Translations under genes and position numbers: made by a program | The notes under the pieces: model-generated | Databases searched by the model: none | What the model was told of the DNA's origin: nothing | The model's input: the letters and a program-made list of their open reading frames with translations, nothing else | Part shown: piece after piece, positions 1 to 7,929 of the stretch | How the letters are laid out: each line of letters opens with the position of its first letter | Numbering within the stretch: the first letter of the stretch is position 1 | Assembly (NCBI GenBank): GCA_944386375.1 | Contig: CALXAW010000015.1 | Location: 1 to 18,822 of the forward strand | Source: an uncultured Clostridia bacterium | GTDB taxonomy: Bacteria; Bacillota; Clostridia; TANB77; CAG-508 | Direction: 5' to 3' | Length of the DNA: 18,822 bases

Positions 1-3
1 CAT

Positions 4-80
<77 letters not shown>

Positions 81-92
81 TTTACTTATTCC

Positions 93-124
93 AAAAAGGA
101 AGCATTTTTCAATGCTTCCTTTTT
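93..124. terminator. Bidirectional Rho-independent terminator
   Basis: This is a perfect 14-bp inverted repeat, AAAAAGGAAGCATT (93-106) and its complement (111-124), around a TTTC loop. The stem runs into T on both strands, so it can end the tRNA-Arg transcript on plus and the repeat-protein gene on minus. The minus gene's TAA stop (126-124) touches the stem. Confidence 0.9.
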
Positions 125-3100
125 TATAATACATATTTTCTTATAATTATTATTGCACTTGATATTGCTATTAGTCCTATTGCTCCTATTATTGCAAGTT
201 TTATTATGTTGTCATATTCACCTGTTACAATACCTATTACCATTTCTGATTTATCTTCATTGTCTTCTGTTGTTGTTTCGGCAACTTCTACTTCTCCTAT
301 TGTTTCTGTTATTTTTGCTTGTGTTTCTTTATTGCCAAAGTTTGTTTCACTATTTGTCCAGTGTGCATCTAAAGATAGTTCTATGGTTTCTCCTGCTGAT
401 ATATCTTCTGTTTTTGTGGTTACTTTGCTTGCATCTATTCTATCCCATTGTGTTGTAGATGTATTGCTAAGTGTAAATCCTTCTGGAATTGTTGCCTCTA
501 CTGTTGCTGAGCCATCTACTTTGCCTGAATTTGTTACTTTTATTTTTATATTTGCTGTTACATCTGGTGTTGGACTACTTTTTCTCATGTCTATATCTGT
601 TTTAGCAAACTTAACATCTTTAGATGGTCTATTTTGTCCATTTACTGTAAATCCTGTTATTCCATTTTCTATTTTCATGTTAAATGGTAATGCTTCTATT
701 GTTACCTCGTTTGTTTCTTCTTCATCTACTTGGGCTATATTAACTATTGTTTGTGTTTGGTTTTCTTCTTTTAATGTGTCTACTTTTACTTTAAATGTTA
801 ATATTGTTATTCCAGATTCTTCGTTTTCTTGCATATTTGAACCGTCTTCTTTTGGTTCTTCTTCGTCTGTTTCTTCTTCTGGATTTTCTACTGTTTCTTC
901 ATCTTCTACTGTATTTGTGTCTTCCCCTGTTGTGTTATTATTTTCATTGTTATTTTCTTCTGTTGTATTTGTATCTTCATTTTCGTTTTCATTTGTTGTA
1001 ATATCATCTTGATTTTCTATGCTATTTTCAGTTCCTACCATTGTTAGTATTCTTGATGTTTCTTTACTAGCTGATAATGCTTGAAGTTCTGGTGTTACTT
1101 CATTATTATCTTGATTTTCTGTATTTGTATTTTCTTCTGGTACATTTTCTGCACCTTCTTGTGTAATGTCTTCTCCTTCGTTTTCATCTTGTCCTTCTTC
1201 TATATCTGTTCCCTCTTGATTATTTTCGTCATTTGGATTTTCTATTTCTTCTTTTATGTGCTTTTTAGGTGCAATAATTTCTATTCCTTCTTCTAGATTT
1301 TCTTGGCTATATTCAGTTTCTTCTCCATCTATGTTTATACTATTTTCTATAAATGTTGTTCCTTCTGGTATGTTGTCTTTTATTATTACATTTTTTTCTA
1401 TGCTTCCTTTATTTTCTACAATTATACTATATTCTATTGTTTCGTCTGATACTACATACTCTTTTTCGTTTTGTGTTTTAATTTGTTTTTCTGCTGATAT
1501 TACTGGTTTTCTATATATGTGGTCTATTTGATTTGTTTGCATTTCGTCTACTTGTGCTATATTGTGTATTTGATTTTCGTCTTTTTGTTCATCTGCTGTT
1601 ACTTCAAAAGTTCGTTTTGTTTCACTTGGTAGTGCATTTGTTTGGCGCGCATCCATTTGCATTGCTCGTGTTAGATTTAATATATTTGCTTCTTGCTGAG
1701 TATCTTCTCTTCTTATTTTTTCTGGTGCATTTACTTGTATTCCATTTTCTAAATCTTCTTTAGTATATTGTGTTTCTTGTCCATTTATTTTTATGCTATT
1801 TTCTATAAATGTTGTTCCTTCTGGTATATTGTCTTTTATTATTACGTCTTTAGCAAGTCCACCAGCATTTTCTACTGTTATTTGATATTCTATTGTTTCG
1901 TTTGTTTCTACATATTCGTTTCCGTTTTGTGTTGTAGCTTGCTTTTCTGCACTTATAATTGGTTCTATATATGTTAGGTCAACTTGGTTTGTTTCTGATG
2001 CTGTTTCTTTTCCTTGTACTGTTATGTCTTGAAAGTCTGCTTTATTAGAAATTATATCATCATCATTTAAGTCATGTACTTTTACATCAAATGTTAATTT
2101 TGTTTCTCCTCCCAATGGCACATCTACTGTTATTCCATTGTTTAAGTCTTGCAATGTGCTTTGTGTTTGCTCATTATTTATTTTTATACTATTTTCTACA
2201 AATGTTGTTCCTTCTGGCGCATCATCCTTTATTATTGCCTTTCCATCTACTGTTCCTTCATTTTTTAGTTTTATTTCATATGTAATTATGTCATCTACTT
2301 TTACTTTGTCTGATTGTGCAATTGATGCCTTTTCTCCTGTTATTCGTATCCATTCTGCTATTATTTTGTCGTCTACTTCTTCATTTTCTCCAAATGTATA
2401 TACTGCATCTTCTGTTAGGCTACTCATTGTTCCACTGTCTCCTATTTTTGTCCATTTTACAAATGTGTAACCTTCCCTTGTTGGTAGTGGTACTTGTACT
2501 TGGTCTTGGTATATTCCTTCTATTGCTGTAGTTTCTCCACTATTATTCCATATTCCTCCATTTGGATCTACTATGAAATCATGTGGTATTAGGTCTACTG
2601 TGGTTAGTCCAAAATTTGTTAATGCAAAATGACCTATTTGGTCACAATCATGTGAGTAGTGGTTTGTAAAAAATCCAAATCCGTCTCCTATCTCACTATT
2701 TCCTGTTGTGTCTACAGTCTCGTTTATGCTGTCTCCTGTTAGCACTATTTGGTTTTCTGTTGCTTTTACAGATATTCTACCTGAAACAGGTAAATCTATT
2801 GCTTTTACAAGTGACTTTTCGACATCATTATTTCTATTGTCTTTTAATTTATATCGTATTGTCCATATTGCTCCTAATTGATTTTGTGCTGCTCCATACC
2901 AATCTGAAGAATCACCAGCACTCGGATTATTAAAGCTTAATAAATATCCTTCTAGATAGCCATTTTGCTCTCTTATTTTTAATAATATTCCTGCAGCATT
3001 AAAGCTATCTCCATAATCTACTGTATAGTCAAAAGTCAGGTTTTGTTCTTGATGGTTTTCTGGTATTAAGTATATAGCATTTTTCCCAGGATTTGTTTGG

Positions 3101-3354
3101 TTTCCTACCATATCTACTTTTCTACCATCTTCTTTTATTTCTATATCACCTATACTGCGGTCTACATCTTCTATCCATTCAAATGTTGTTATTACTTCTG
3201 TTTTCTTAACTGTTTGTTCTTTCTCTGATGTTGCATTCCCTAAGTTTATATCTTGTGCTGCTTGTGATGTTATTTGTAACACAAATATTAGTGAAACCAA
3301 TATCGCAAGCAGTTTTGGGAATATTGTTTTTTTATTACTACATCCTTTTTTCAT
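124..3354 (-). CDS. Secreted, membrane-anchored repeat protein (InlB-type and DUF11-type repeats)
   Basis: The 1076-aa protein is probably an exported surface protein. It has a Lys-rich N-terminus with a hydrophobic signal segment (about residues 11-33, SQA/A-type cleavage site). A beta-rich domain of about 200 residues ends in GFGFFTNHYSHDCDQ. An InlB/Listeria-Bacteroides-type repeat (about 258-336, FIVDPNGG to IIAEW) follows. Three DUF11-like repeats carry PEGTTF (near 378, 509 and 661), and a diverged fourth carries IPEGFTLSN (near 955). An extremely Glu/Asn/Thr-rich acidic linker lies at about 700-850. The C-terminus is one membrane helix (about 1050-1072) ending RKYVL. I see no LPXTG sortase signal, so anchoring is probably by the helix alone. 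The start is supported by AGGAGG 8 nt upstream and a promoter at 3393-3421. The ligand is unknown; adhesion is only an inference from the architecture. Confidence 0.85.
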   Translation of the reverse strand: MKKGCSNKKTIFPKLLAILVSLIFVLQITSQAAQDINLGNATSEKEQTVKKTEVITTFEWIEDVDRSIGDIEIKEDGRKVDMVGNQTNPGKNAIYLIPENHQEQNLTFDYTVDYGDSFNAAGILLKIREQNGYLEGYLLSFNNPSAGDSSDWYGAAQNQLGAIWTIRYKLKDNRNNDVEKSLVKAIDLPVSGRISVKATENQIVLTGDSINETVDTTGNSEIGDGFGFFTNHYSHDCDQIGHFALTNFGLTTVDLIPHDFIVDPNGGIWNNSGETTAIEGIYQDQVQVPLPTREGYTFVKWTKIGDSGTMSSLTEDAVYTFGENEEVDDKIIAEWIRITGEKASIAQSDKVKVDDIITYEIKLKNEGTVDGKAIIKDDAPEGTTFVENSIKINNEQTQSTLQDLNNGITVDVPLGGETKLTFDVKVHDLNDDDIISNKADFQDITVQGKETASETNQVDLTYIEPIISAEKQATTQNGNEYVETNETIEYQITVENAGGLAKDVIIKDNIPEGTTFIENSIKINGQETQYTKEDLENGIQVNAPEKIRREDTQQEANILNLTRAMQMDARQTNALPSETKRTFEVTADEQKDENQIHNIAQVDEMQTNQIDHIYRKPVISAEKQIKTQNEKEYVVSDETIEYSIIVENKGSIEKNVIIKDNIPEGTTFIENSINIDGEETEYSQENLEEGIEIIAPKKHIKEEIENPNDENNQEGTDIEEGQDENEGEDITQEGAENVPEENTNTENQDNNEVTPELQALSASKETSRILTMVGTENSIENQDDITTNENENEDTNTTEENNNENNNTTGEDTNTVEDEETVENPEEETDEEEPKEDGSNMQENEESGITILTFKVKVDTLKEENQTQTIVNIAQVDEEETNEVTIEALPFNMKIENGITGFTVNGQNRPSKDVKFAKTDIDMRKSSPTPDVTANIKIKVTNSGKVDGSATVEATIPEGFTLSNTSTTQWDRIDASKVTTKTEDISAGETIELSLDAHWTNSETNFGNKETQAKITETIGEVEVAETTTEDNEDKSEMVIGIVTGEYDNIIKLAIIGAIGLIAISSAIIIIRKYVL

Positions 3355-3392
3355 AATAGTGTCCTCCTATTAATATTTCTTTAGTTTATTTT

Positions 3393-3421
3393 ATTGTATA
3401 TTATTAGATTTTAAATATCAA
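3393..3421 (-). promoter_or_regulatory. Sigma-A-like promoter of the surface repeat protein
   Basis: On the minus strand TTGATA (3421-3416) and TACAAT (3398-3393) are separated by exactly 17 nt, each one mismatch from consensus. It lies about 40-65 nt upstream of the ATG at 3354. Confidence 0.6.
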
Positions 3422-3531
3422 TAGTTTTTTTGTAATATACTTTATTAATTTTTGGTAATTTGTAATTTTATGTCATATATAATGTTGTATTTTATTTAAT
3501 AGGAAATTATGACTTTCCTTGTGTATAATTA

Positions 3532-3553
3532 AAGCTACCATATTAGGTAGCTT
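3532..3553 (-). terminator. Hairpin terminator after the CDP-glycerol transferase gene
   Basis: An 8-bp stem AAGCTACC/GGTAGCTT overlaps the TAA stop of the minus gene ending at 3552. On the minus strand the stem is followed by TTTAATTA, a poor U-tract, so termination may be weak. Confidence 0.5.
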
Positions 3554-5153
3554 AATTTACATCATTAAATCTGTAGTCTTTTTCGTTTTTTTGGTCTAGT
3601 TTTATTATTTCTTCTAATACTCTTTTGCAATTATTTTTATCTAGATATTTAAATGTATTTTCTATTCTATCTGCATATATTTTGTCTATAGTACAATCTT
3701 TGTTTAAAATTCTTATTATTTCTGTAATTAATTCTTCGTATTTTTCTATTACTTTTCCAAAGCCATCATCTTCATAGCTAAAATATCCTTTTTTGTAGTG
3801 GTTTGTAAAAAATTCCTTTTTGTCAAATTGATAATATATTATTGGTTTTTTTAGTGTTGCAACATCAAAATGTATACTAGAATAGTCTGTAATTAGCATT
3901 GAACATTCGTTAAATAGATCTGAATATCTTATATTCTCTATTTTTAAAATTTCTACATTTTTACTTTTTAGATTTTCAAATAAGTCTTCATATTGTGCAA
4001 ATACTGGATGTAGTAAAAATTTTATTTTATATCCTTTTTCTTCTAGTGTTTTTATTATTCTTTTGTCTGTTAATAATTTTTTGTATGAGTTATAATATTC
4101 TGATTGCTCTATTTTTTCTTTTATGGTTTTTCCATATTCTTTTTCTGATAAATTTGCTCTCCAAGTTGGAGATATTAATATTATTTTGTTTCCTTTTTGG
4201 GTTAGTTTATCAAACCTTGGAAGTCCTGTTAAAATTATCATATCTTTTTTATACATATATTGTGGGTTACTTATTTCTTTGTATTCTTCTTTGGTTGATG
4301 TTGTATATAGGTCTGCTATTATTTTTGTTCTGTTTACATATTCTTGTATGTTGTTCATTGCTACTCCATGTTGTATAAACACAAATTTTTTTGTTATTAT
4401 GTCTTTATACATTAGTGTTTCTTGTGATGTAAATGGATTATAGCAATTGTCATAATAGCTTGCATGTGACGAGATTATCATTTTTGCATTTACAAATTTT
4501 ATTTTATGCATTATACTGCCATATTTTAATATTTTGCCTTTTTTCTTGATTCTTTTTATGGCTTCTGATTTTTTGTCTAGTATAAAATAACTTTTTTTAG
4601 CCATTTTTTTATTGTGCTTATTTACATATGCAAAAAGCTCTTCTGCATTATCGTCTCCATACATTAGTCTATCATTAAATAAATAGTATTTAGGCTTTGT
4701 TTTAAATAATCTATATACTGCTATTTTTTTAAATTCTTTTATACAGTATATGTGTTTATGTATTTCGTATTTTAGTTTGTCTAATATGTGCTTTTTACTT
4801 AGCTGAATATACGCTTCTGTTATAGTAATTACAGTGTTTTCTGTAAAAATACTATACCAATCCCCTTCTGCACTTATTTTATTTTCTTTATTATCTACAA
4901 TTTTTAAATCTATTGTTTCTTCTTGTATTTGTAGCTTTAACTTTAATTTTCCGTAGCTATTTTCTTCTAATACAAATACAACTTTTGCCTCTTTTGTTTC
5001 TTCGTTTTTATATATTTGTGCACTATATTTATTATCTTTTTCTGCCAGATATATGTTTATATTTTGATTATTTTGTTCGAATTTATATACAAATTCCAAA
5101 ATTATTTTTTGTGGTTGTATTTGTACATTATATAAACTTATTTTTTTATTCAT
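3552..5153 (-). CDS. CDP-glycerol glycerophosphotransferase family protein (TagB/TagF-like)
   Basis: This 533-aa protein belongs to the Glyphos_transf family, which transfers glycerol-phosphate (or a related CDP-alcohol unit) to wall- or lipid-linked acceptors on the cytoplasmic face of the membrane. Family landmarks are visible: FIQHG with His262, TGLPRFD at 309-315, SPTWR near 328, LLHP with His382, and the ITDYSS motif around 421-426 followed by HFDVA. The first 100 residues form a beta-rich N-terminal extension without a signal peptide. It is the second gene of an operon, starting 7 nt after the stop of the glycosyltransferase at 5161, which points to joint synthesis of one wall polymer or glycan modification. 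The family is clear; the substrate (glycerol, ribitol or other) cannot be read from sequence. Confidence 0.88.
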   Translation of the reverse strand: MNKKISLYNVQIQPQKIILEFVYKFEQNNQNINIYLAEKDNKYSAQIYKNEETKEAKVVFVLEENSYGKLKLKLQIQEETIDLKIVDNKENKISAEGDWYSIFTENTVITITEAYIQLSKKHILDKLKYEIHKHIYCIKEFKKIAVYRLFKTKPKYYLFNDRLMYGDDNAEELFAYVNKHNKKMAKKSYFILDKKSEAIKRIKKKGKILKYGSIMHKIKFVNAKMIISSHASYYDNCYNPFTSQETLMYKDIITKKFVFIQHGVAMNNIQEYVNRTKIIADLYTTSTKEEYKEISNPQYMYKKDMIILTGLPRFDKLTQKGNKIILISPTWRANLSEKEYGKTIKEKIEQSEYYNSYKKLLTDKRIIKTLEEKGYKIKFLLHPVFAQYEDLFENLKSKNVEILKIENIRYSDLFNECSMLITDYSSIHFDVATLKKPIIYYQFDKKEFFTNHYKKGYFSYEDDGFGKVIEKYEELITEIIRILNKDCTIDKIYADRIENTFKYLDKNNCKRVLEEIIKLDQKNEKDYRFNDVN

Positions 5154-5160
5154 TTTTCTT

Positions 5161-6405
5161 TTATTCCTTTAATTTTCTTTTTAATTCTTCCCAGACTTTG
5201 TTTGTTTTTATAAAGTCTTTATAAAATTCTTCCACATTGCTACTCCACATATTAAATGCTTTTAATACGTCATCAAATCTATCTGTTTTAAAAAGCTTGT
5301 TTATTTTTGGAATACTATATGTTAGTTTATCTCTTACTAGTTTATCTTTTTGTTTATATTTTTCTTTATTTTCTATGTATAGCAATAGTGGCTTATATTT
5401 CATCCAGCCTATTGACGCTTGATAAAATCTATACTCTATTTTTTTGTCTTCTGGTTTTATTTTTCTTAGAGTTTCTGGATATTTTCCATCCATAATTGTT
5501 GTATATTTCAAAAATCCATCATGAAAATGATATATTGGTACTCGTATAACTTTTGCTTGTGTTAAATTCGCTGAAAAGAATGTATCTTCTCCTCTTGCTC
5601 CAACTGGATTATAAAATGCTGGAATATTTGTATATTTTCTTAAATTTAAGCATAGTGTAGAACCTGCTACACTATTTCTTACACCTATATTTTTTAATTG
5701 CTCTGGTTTTTTATTTTTTATTATATCTGGATTTGCAAAGGTTACTCCATTACTGTCTTGTATTTTATTTTTTATATTTTCCCAAGAAATTATGTCATTA
5801 CTTATTGCTTCTATATATTGCCTAAAACTGTCTTCGTCTATATCCTTACCTAATTCTACATATGGAATTGGAGAAATATACCCACAATGATGTCCTATTG
5901 TAACATCTGCGTTTTCTATATTTTTTATGTGTTCTGATATATTATTTTGTTCTTCCCATTTTATTTTTTTGTTTTCTTGTAATATGCTTGCTACTGGATA
6001 TTCATCATCATCCCAAAACAATAAATAGTCGATATTTTGTTTTAATGCAAAATACATTATTGTATTTCTTCCTTTTGCATGCCCATGTCCTAATAGTAAT
6101 TCTATATCTACTGATTTTATATTGTATTTTTTTATTATTTCTTGTTTTTCTTGTTCTATTATTTCTGGTGTAATATATTTTATTTCTATATCTTTATTGT
6201 TATATACTTCTGGTTTTATTTGGTAAAATTCTTCTCTTTTTGCTTCTTGATATTGTAAATCATATAATATATAAAAAGTAAATTTTATCTTTTTGTTTAT
6301 TTCTTTTCCTTGTTTTAATATATTTTTATAATAACTGTTTATTATTTTACATACATTTGGCCTTCCTGTTACAAAACCTATTCCAAAGTTTATTTCATTA
6401 TGCAT
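5161..6405 (-). CDS. Probable GT-A-fold glycosyltransferase
   Basis: The 414-aa cytoplasmic protein has features of a GT-A nucleotide-sugar transferase. A beta-strand-rich start (NFGIGFVTGRPNV) leads to LLFWDDDEYP with the acidic cluster D132-D133-D134-E135, the expected metal/nucleotide-sugar site. Further landmarks are HAKGRNT (109-115) before it, ARGEDTFF around 270-277 as a possible catalytic acidic site, and HFHDG (293-297). No transmembrane helix is seen. ATG at 6405 follows GAAAGGGG, and a promoter sits at 6444-6473. It is co-transcribed with the CDP-glycerol-type transferase, suggesting glycosylation of a teichoic-acid-like polymer. I cannot assign a named family or sugar. Confidence 0.7.
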   Translation of the reverse strand: MHNEINFGIGFVTGRPNVCKIINSYYKNILKQGKEINKKIKFTFYILYDLQYQEAKREEFYQIKPEVYNNKDIEIKYITPEIIEQEKQEIIKKYNIKSVDIELLLGHGHAKGRNTIMYFALKQNIDYLLFWDDDEYPVASILQENKKIKWEEQNNISEHIKNIENADVTIGHHCGYISPIPYVELGKDIDEDSFRQYIEAISNDIISWENIKNKIQDSNGVTFANPDIIKNKKPEQLKNIGVRNSVAGSTLCLNLRKYTNIPAFYNPVGARGEDTFFSANLTQAKVIRVPIYHFHDGFLKYTTIMDGKYPETLRKIKPEDKKIEYRFYQASIGWMKYKPLLLYIENKEKYKQKDKLVRDKLTYSIPKINKLFKTDRFDDVLKAFNMWSSNVEEFYKDFIKTNKVWEELKRKLKE

Positions 6406-6443
6406 ATGTATTCCCCTTTCGCATGCTATGTATTAATGTTACT

Positions 6444-6473
6444 ATTATAGCATAATTAGAAGAATTTAGTCAA
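6444..6473 (-). promoter_or_regulatory. Promoter of the envelope-glycan operon
   Basis: On the minus strand TTGACT (6473-6468) is followed after 18 nt by a perfect TATAAT (6449-6444). The site is about 40 nt upstream of the glycosyltransferase ATG. Confidence 0.65.
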
Positions 6474-6481
6474 TGAATTGT

Positions 6482-6506
6482 AAAAACCGCAGTAAATCTG
6501 CGGTTT
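6482..6506 (-). terminator. Terminator of the cytidylate kinase-rubredoxin-nucleoside kinase operon
   Basis: A perfect 9-bp stem AAACCGCAG/CTGCGGTTT (6484-6492 and 6498-6506) with a 5-nt loop is followed on the minus strand by TTTTT. The stem begins within the stop codon of the last operon gene. Confidence 0.88.
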
Positions 6507-7080
6507 AAAATTTTATAAATTCTCTTAATTTTTTTTCTGTTTCTTCTAAGTCTCCATCATTTGCTAGATTTAACACATGTATATTTGGATACTTGTTTTG
6601 TATTTCTTCTGCCATTTTTAAATACATTTGTTGCTGTTTTATACTATTTTGTGCTCCAAATTTTGCGTAATCTATTGTTGCTTTTCCATCTCGTGCAAGT
6701 CGTTTTTCATATAAGCTTTCGTCTTTTAAATATAGTGTTATATAATATATTTCGAAATCTAGCTTGCTAAATTCTTCTAGTAATTCTTCATAAATTGGAG
6801 TAAATACATATTCTTTAAAACCTAATCTACAGTAGTTTTCTTCTGTAAAAAATGTTCTGTCAAATAGTAGATTTATACTTTTATTTTCTAATTTTTTTAT
6901 GTATTCTAATAAATCATAATACATTTCTTTTGATTTTTCTAACCCTGTTGGCGTACTGTCTGATGTTCCACTTAGTCTATATAAATTTGTATATTTTAAT
7001 GAGTGTCTTATAAAATCTGTTATTGTTGTTTTTCCTGCTCCTTGCGCTCCTTCTACTACTATTAGTTTTGAATTTGCCAT
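6505..7080 (-). CDS. P-loop nucleoside/nucleotide kinase-like protein
   Basis: The 191-aa protein resembles small P-loop kinases of the thymidylate kinase/deoxynucleoside kinase group. The Walker A motif GAQGAGKT is at 11-18 after an LIVVE strand, FDRTFF with the Asp-Arg pair is at 73-78, and an Arg-rich lid-like segment KRLARDGK is at 126-133. It is shorter than typical deoxynucleoside kinases (about 210 aa), and the substrate is not evident. It is the last gene of the operon, 3 nt after the rubredoxin stop, and its own stop runs into the terminator. It could also be a general AAA/zeta-toxin-like ATPase, but the DR and lid pattern favours a nucleoside or nucleotide kinase. Confidence 0.72.
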   Translation of the reverse strand: MANSKLIVVEGAQGAGKTTITDFIRHSLKYTNLYRLSGTSDSTPTGLEKSKEMYYDLLEYIKKLENKSINLLFDRTFFTEENYCRLGFKEYVFTPIYEELLEEFSKLDFEIYYITLYLKDESLYEKRLARDGKATIDYAKFGAQNSIKQQQMYLKMAEEIQNKYPNIHVLNLANDGDLEETEKKLREFIKF

Positions 7081-7083
7081 ATA

Positions 7084-7221
7084 TTATTCCTCCACCTTTT
7101 CGAACATGTCTTTTCCTACACCACATAGTGGACATACCCAATCTTCTGGTAAGTCTTCAAATTTTATTTCTTCTTTCTCATTATCATATACATAACCACA
7201 TACTGTACATACATATTTCAT
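7084..7221 (-). CDS. Rubredoxin (short form)
   Basis: This 45-aa one-electron carrier has a single Fe held by four cysteines: C5-x2-C8 (CTVCGYVY) and C30-x2-C33 (WVCPLCGVGK). The ATG at 7221 is preceded by AAAGAGGTG and gives the canonical MKYVC start; longer upstream reading is not coding. It is shorter than the usual 52-54 aa because the loop between YD and the FEDLP motif lacks about 7-9 residues (the usual DPENGI-type segment). It sits 29 nt after the cytidylate-kinase-like gene and 3 nt before the P-loop kinase. It probably serves oxygen or peroxide detoxification or another redox partner. The flavoprotein at 7930-9564 is a nearby candidate reductase, but this is inference. Confidence 0.93.
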   Translation of the reverse strand: MKYVCTVCGYVYDNEKEEIKFEDLPEDWVCPLCGVGKDMFEKVEE

Positions 7222-7250
7222 AGTTTTCACCTCTTTCTTTTTTATTTTTA

Positions 7251-7853
7251 TTATTTTCTTTTTAAGGCACAATAAGCTTCTATTAATTTTATAGTATTTT
7301 CTATACCAACTTTTGATGTGTCTATACAAATGTCATACTCTTTTTTGTCGCCCCAAGTTCCACCTGTATGATAATTGTAATATACCGCTCTTTCTTTGTC
7401 TTGTTTTTTTATTTGTTTTATTGTGTCTTTTTCTGATAAATTGTCAAATTGCATTTTTCTTTTTACTTTAAAGTCCATATCTGATGCATATATAAATACA
7501 TTTACCACATTTTCTTTATCTTTTAATACTACATTAGAACATCTTCCTATTATTATACAGTCTTCTTTTTCTGCTAATTCTTCTATTACCTTTGATGTAC
7601 GTAAAAATGCTTTTTCGTTATTTGATAAGTCACTTACTGACATTACTGATGGGTATGTTGCTAATGCTGTGCTCCAAAAGCTATCTCTTTTCTTTTCGTC
7701 ATTTGCTTCTAGTAAGTTTATATCTATTTTTTCTTCTTCTGCTACTCTTGCTATTAACTCTTTGTCATATAGCTTCATATTCATTCTTTCTGCTAATTGT
7801 TCTCCTATGTATTTTCCTCCGCTTCCATATTCACGTCCTATTGTTATTACCAT
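7251..7853 (-). CDS. Cytidylate kinase-like family protein
   Basis: A 200-aa protein of the cytidylate_kin2-type family. It begins MVITIGREYGSGG, the family's modified P-loop (GREYGSGGK, residues 6-14), followed by AERM and YDKELI and later IIIGRCS and a DICIDTS strand. Members are related to CMP kinase but many are uncharacterised, so NMP kinase activity is not assured. Three in-frame ATGs exist at 7862, 7859 and 7853. I chose 7853 because the GGG of AAGGG is then 9 nt upstream and the family's MVITI start results; the longer forms add only MMK. It is the first gene of the operon behind the promoter at 7889-7916, followed by rubredoxin. Confidence 0.85.
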   Translation of the reverse strand: MVITIGREYGSGGKYIGEQLAERMNMKLYDKELIARVAEEEKIDINLLEANDEKKRDSFWSTALATYPSVMSVSDLSNNEKAFLRTSKVIEELAEKEDCIIIGRCSNVVLKDKENVVNVFIYASDMDFKVKRKMQFDNLSEKDTIKQIKKQDKERAVYYNYHTGGTWGDKKEYDICIDTSKVGIENTIKLIEAYCALKRK

Positions 7854-7888
7854 TTTCATCATCCCTTACTTTCTAAAAATATATAATT

Positions 7889-7916
7889 ATTATATAATAT
7901 TTTTTTCACATGTCAA
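7889..7916 (-). promoter_or_regulatory. Consensus sigma-A promoter of the kinase-rubredoxin operon
   Basis: On the minus strand a perfect TTGACA (7916-7911) and a perfect TATAAT (7894-7889) lie 16 nt apart, about 35 nt upstream of the first gene. This is among the strongest promoters in the window. Confidence 0.8.
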
Positions 7917-7929
7917 TAATTTATATATA

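Noticed and set aside
206..1012. Long plus-strand ORF of 268 codons rich in Ser/Val/Phe opposite the surface-protein gene
   Set aside because: It is the antisense shadow of the acidic, low-complexity minus gene, with no ribosome binding site and a composition dictated by the opposite strand.
1050..1085. LPXTG-type sortase anchor in the surface protein, expected before the C-terminal helix (positions are residues of the 124-3354 protein)
   Set aside because: The residues before the helix (MVIGIVTGEYDN) do not contain LPXTG or a close variant.
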